Assembly (NCBI GenBank): GCA_937967755.1
Contig: CALBTA010000304.1
Location: 1 to 5,774 of the forward strand
Direction of reading: 5' to 3'
Origin: an uncultured Planctomycetaceae bacterium
Lineage (GTDB): Bacteria; Planctomycetota; Planctomycetia; Pirellulales; Pirellulaceae
Length of the DNA: 5,774 nucleotides
Both the position numbers and the translations under genes were made by a program. Positions 4,074 through 5,774 of the stretch are shown here, piece after piece. Position 1 is the stretch's first letter. Every line of letters starts with the position of its first letter. Below the pieces are notes generated by a model, which saw only the letters and a program-made list of their open reading frames with translations, was not told the DNA's origin and searched no databases.

Positions 4074-5774
4074 TTAGCCCGCCGGATCTTTGCTGGCCTG
4101 ATCGGCGCTGGCAAGCCACGGGCCGAGAAGTTCGCGTGCTTGTTCGACGACCAGTCCAGCCTGATCGCCGCCTTCCTCCGCGTCGTGATCTTCACCCGTC
4201 GAGTAATCTTGGGCGATGAGGTACGACTTTAGGCTAAACAGCACTTGCCGCGCCCGTTCGACCGAATCGCTCTTTCGGCGATCACGGCCTCGTTTGGGTC
4301 GAATGACGACATCGATCAAGGTTTGCGCACTGCCCGGAGCGTTGCTGGTGTTCTCGTCGAACGAAAGCTCAATTGTTAAAGGCACGTCGCGGTCGCTCGT
4401 CCGGCGCAGCAGCGGCAATGCCGGCCCATCGAGTGTAAGGACGACATGATTTTCGTCGGCGGAGTCAATTTCGGCTTGCTGATCGGCAACAAAGCCCCGC
4501 AACTTTTCGACGATGATGTTGATGGGCACGCTCGATGCCAGCCGCGTTTGCAGCAGTTCGTCCACCTTGCCGCCGCCGAACCACGACTGCCACCAGGACT
4601 GGCTCTTGTCGTTGCTTTCTCCAGACAGGCCCGAGCCGAGCTGGACGACCATGTTGCGGCCCATCTCTTTGGCTTCGTACAGGGCGCGGTCGGCCCGGCG
4701 AACCATCGTCTCGGGCGAGTCGCCAAGTTGAATCTCGGTGACGCCGAAACTAGAGGTGAAGCTGGTTCCCGACAGCGCTTCGTGCTTGACTGCGGCGATT
4801 TCGCGGCGAATCTTCTCCGCCCTGGCGGTCGCGGCCGCGTTATCGCACTGGGCACACAGCAATGCGAACTCCTCGCCGCCGTAACGGGCGACGACATCGC
4901 CGTTTCGGCAACACCGCTTGAGCAGCGCGGCAAAGTTCTTGAGCGCCTCGTCGCCCGCCTGGTGTCCGTAGGTGTCGTTGATGTTCTTGAAGTGATCGAT
5001 GTCGCACAAAATCAGCGAGCAGGGCACGTTCCGCTCCAAATGCGAATCGATGAACTTGAGCATCGAGCGGTCAAGCTCCGCACGGTTGGCGACTTTCGTC
5101 AACGCGTCTTGTGTTGCCTTGGCGTTGAGGGATTGCACCTGTTCCTCAAGCGTCGTCTCGCTGGACATGTCGTGCAGCAAGATCGAGGCGCCCTGGCTAA
5201 CGCCCAATTCGGACAAGACCGGAATGATATGCACATTGACTTGCACTTCTTTCTGACTCGCACCGGTGATGGCGTAACGGCGAACCAGTTGCACACCGCT
5301 CTTCACCGCATGGGCCACTGGGCATTCTTCATCGGGAATGACCAAGTGGCGTTCATTCAGCAGTTCAATCAATCGCGGCAGCCATCGCCGGCCGATGACC
5401 GCGTCGGCCGAAATACCGGTCAGCCGTTCGGCACCGTGGTTCCAAAACGTGATTTGTAGATTGCTGTCGACGAACAGCACGGCATCGTGCATGTTTTCGA
5501 TCAGCATCTGGTGGTACGGGCTGCCTTTTTGGCCGGGCTCAGAAAGCGGCATCAGGGGCGCGTCGGCCCGTTGCCAAAATTCGGTTGAAGCCGCCGGATC
5601 GAGTTGTTGCAGCCAACGCCGGGCCACGCGTGCTTGCAAACGCGACTGGTCACCCAGTTGCAACTCGCAATAGTGCCTGACCAGTTCCGGATCAAACTGC
5701 GTGCCCGCGTTTCGGAACAACTCCGCCATAGCCCGCTCGCGGCTGAGCGCGCGGCGCCAGACGTGATCGGTCGT
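4074..5774 (-). CDS. HD(-GYP)-PAS-GGDEF signalling protein, diguanylate cyclase, 5'-partial
   Basis: A cytoplasmic c-di-GMP signalling protein whose N-terminus lies beyond the right edge. The frame is open to position 5774, and the residues before the ATG at 5727-5729 read TTDHVWRRALSRERA. Continuing into MAELFRNAGTQFDPELV, they match the last helices of an HD-GYP phosphodiesterase domain, so that ATG is probably internal. Numbering from it, a PAS sensor covers about 70-190 (ENMHDAVLFVD, then TFWNHGAERLTG), followed by a short linker helix. The GGDEF domain spans about 205-364: DALTKVANR (208-216), CDIDHFKNINDTYGH (242-256), catalytic GGEEF (284-288) and ADRALYEAKEMGRN (346-359). An RNGD inhibitory I-site (275-278) sits five residues before GGEEF. 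Synthesis of c-di-GMP from GTP with product inhibition is therefore expected. Residues about 388-507 form an unrecognised domain with a basic RGRDRRKSD stretch, followed by an acidic tail. No membrane segment is visible. The gene lies upstream of the esterase on the same strand but 120 bases away, so co-transcription is uncertain. Confidence 0.93.
   Translation of the reverse strand, partial: TTDHVWRRALSRERAMAELFRNAGTQFDPELVRHYCELQLGDQSRLQARVARRWLQQLDPAASTEFWQRADAPLMPLSEPGQKGSPYHQMLIENMHDAVLFVDSNLQITFWNHGAERLTGISADAVIGRRWLPRLIELLNERHLVIPDEECPVAHAVKSGVQLVRRYAITGASQKEVQVNVHIIPVLSELGVSQGASILLHDMSSETTLEEQVQSLNAKATQDALTKVANRAELDRSMLKFIDSHLERNVPCSLILCDIDHFKNINDTYGHQAGDEALKNFAALLKRCCRNGDVVARYGGEEFALLCAQCDNAAATARAEKIRREIAAVKHEALSGTSFTSSFGVTEIQLGDSPETMVRRADRALYEAKEMGRNMVVQLGSGLSGESNDKSQSWWQSWFGGGKVDELLQTRLASSVPINIIVEKLRGFVADQQAEIDSADENHVVLTLDGPALPLLRRTSDRDVPLTIELSFDENTSNAPGSAQTLIDVVIRPKRGRDRRKSDSVERARQVLFSLKSYLIAQDYSTGEDHDAEEGGDQAGLVVEQARELLGPWLASADQASKDPAG

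Noticed and set aside
4057..4080. GGGTACCC palindrome and a GGGC/GCCC mini-stem near the end of the GGDEF gene
   Set aside because: The palindrome leaves almost no loop and the stem is only 4 bp, with no T-tract; probably chance in GC-rich DNA.
4446..5459. A 337-codon open frame on the plus strand
   Set aside because: It lies wholly antisense to the PAS-GGDEF coding region, whose domains are unmistakable. Its translation shows no domain, and long opposite-strand frames are expected in GC-rich genes.

Overview
The window holds five protein-coding genes, two of them cut by the window edges, and no RNA genes, insertion sequences or CRISPR arrays. The DNA is GC-rich and the genes are closely packed. 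The gene families point to a planctomycete, probably a Pirellulales-like bacterium. These are a Gln-rich coiled-coil protein with a Cys/Gly hinge, a secreted esterase of a type common in Planctomycetes and Verrucomicrobia, a stand-alone type II secretion F protein and a large c-di-GMP protein. This placement is inference from family resemblance.

Layout from left to right. (1) Positions 2-1003 (+) carry the C-terminal part of a Gln-rich coiled-coil protein with a double CxxCxGxG motif; its 5' end lies outside the window. (2) Positions 1005-1067 hold a compact nest of inverted repeats between two convergent genes. (3) Positions 1065-1919 (-) encode a TyrA-type prephenate/arogenate dehydrogenase of tyrosine biosynthesis. 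(4) Positions 1920-1994 are a short divergent intergenic region. (5) Positions 1995-3050 (+) encode a GspF/PilC-type inner-membrane protein with two T2SSF domains and a GTG start. (6) Positions 3108-3953 (-) encode an exported alpha/beta-hydrolase. (7) Positions 4074-5774 (-) encode a multidomain signalling protein. Reading through the window edge, it shows the tail of an HD/HD-GYP domain, then PAS, then an apparently active GGDEF domain with an intact I-site, then an unrecognised C-terminal domain.

The genes do not form one pathway or operon. Strand order is + - + - -, so most transcription units are single genes. Only the last two share a strand, and 120 bases separate them. The points most worth a second look are the inverted-repeat element whose outer arm contains the tyrA stop codon, the unrecognised C-terminal domain of the c-di-GMP protein, the HD-GYP remnant at the right edge, and the Phe replacing the usual His in the esterase oxyanion motif. 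No defence system, mobile island or clearly new multi-gene system is visible.
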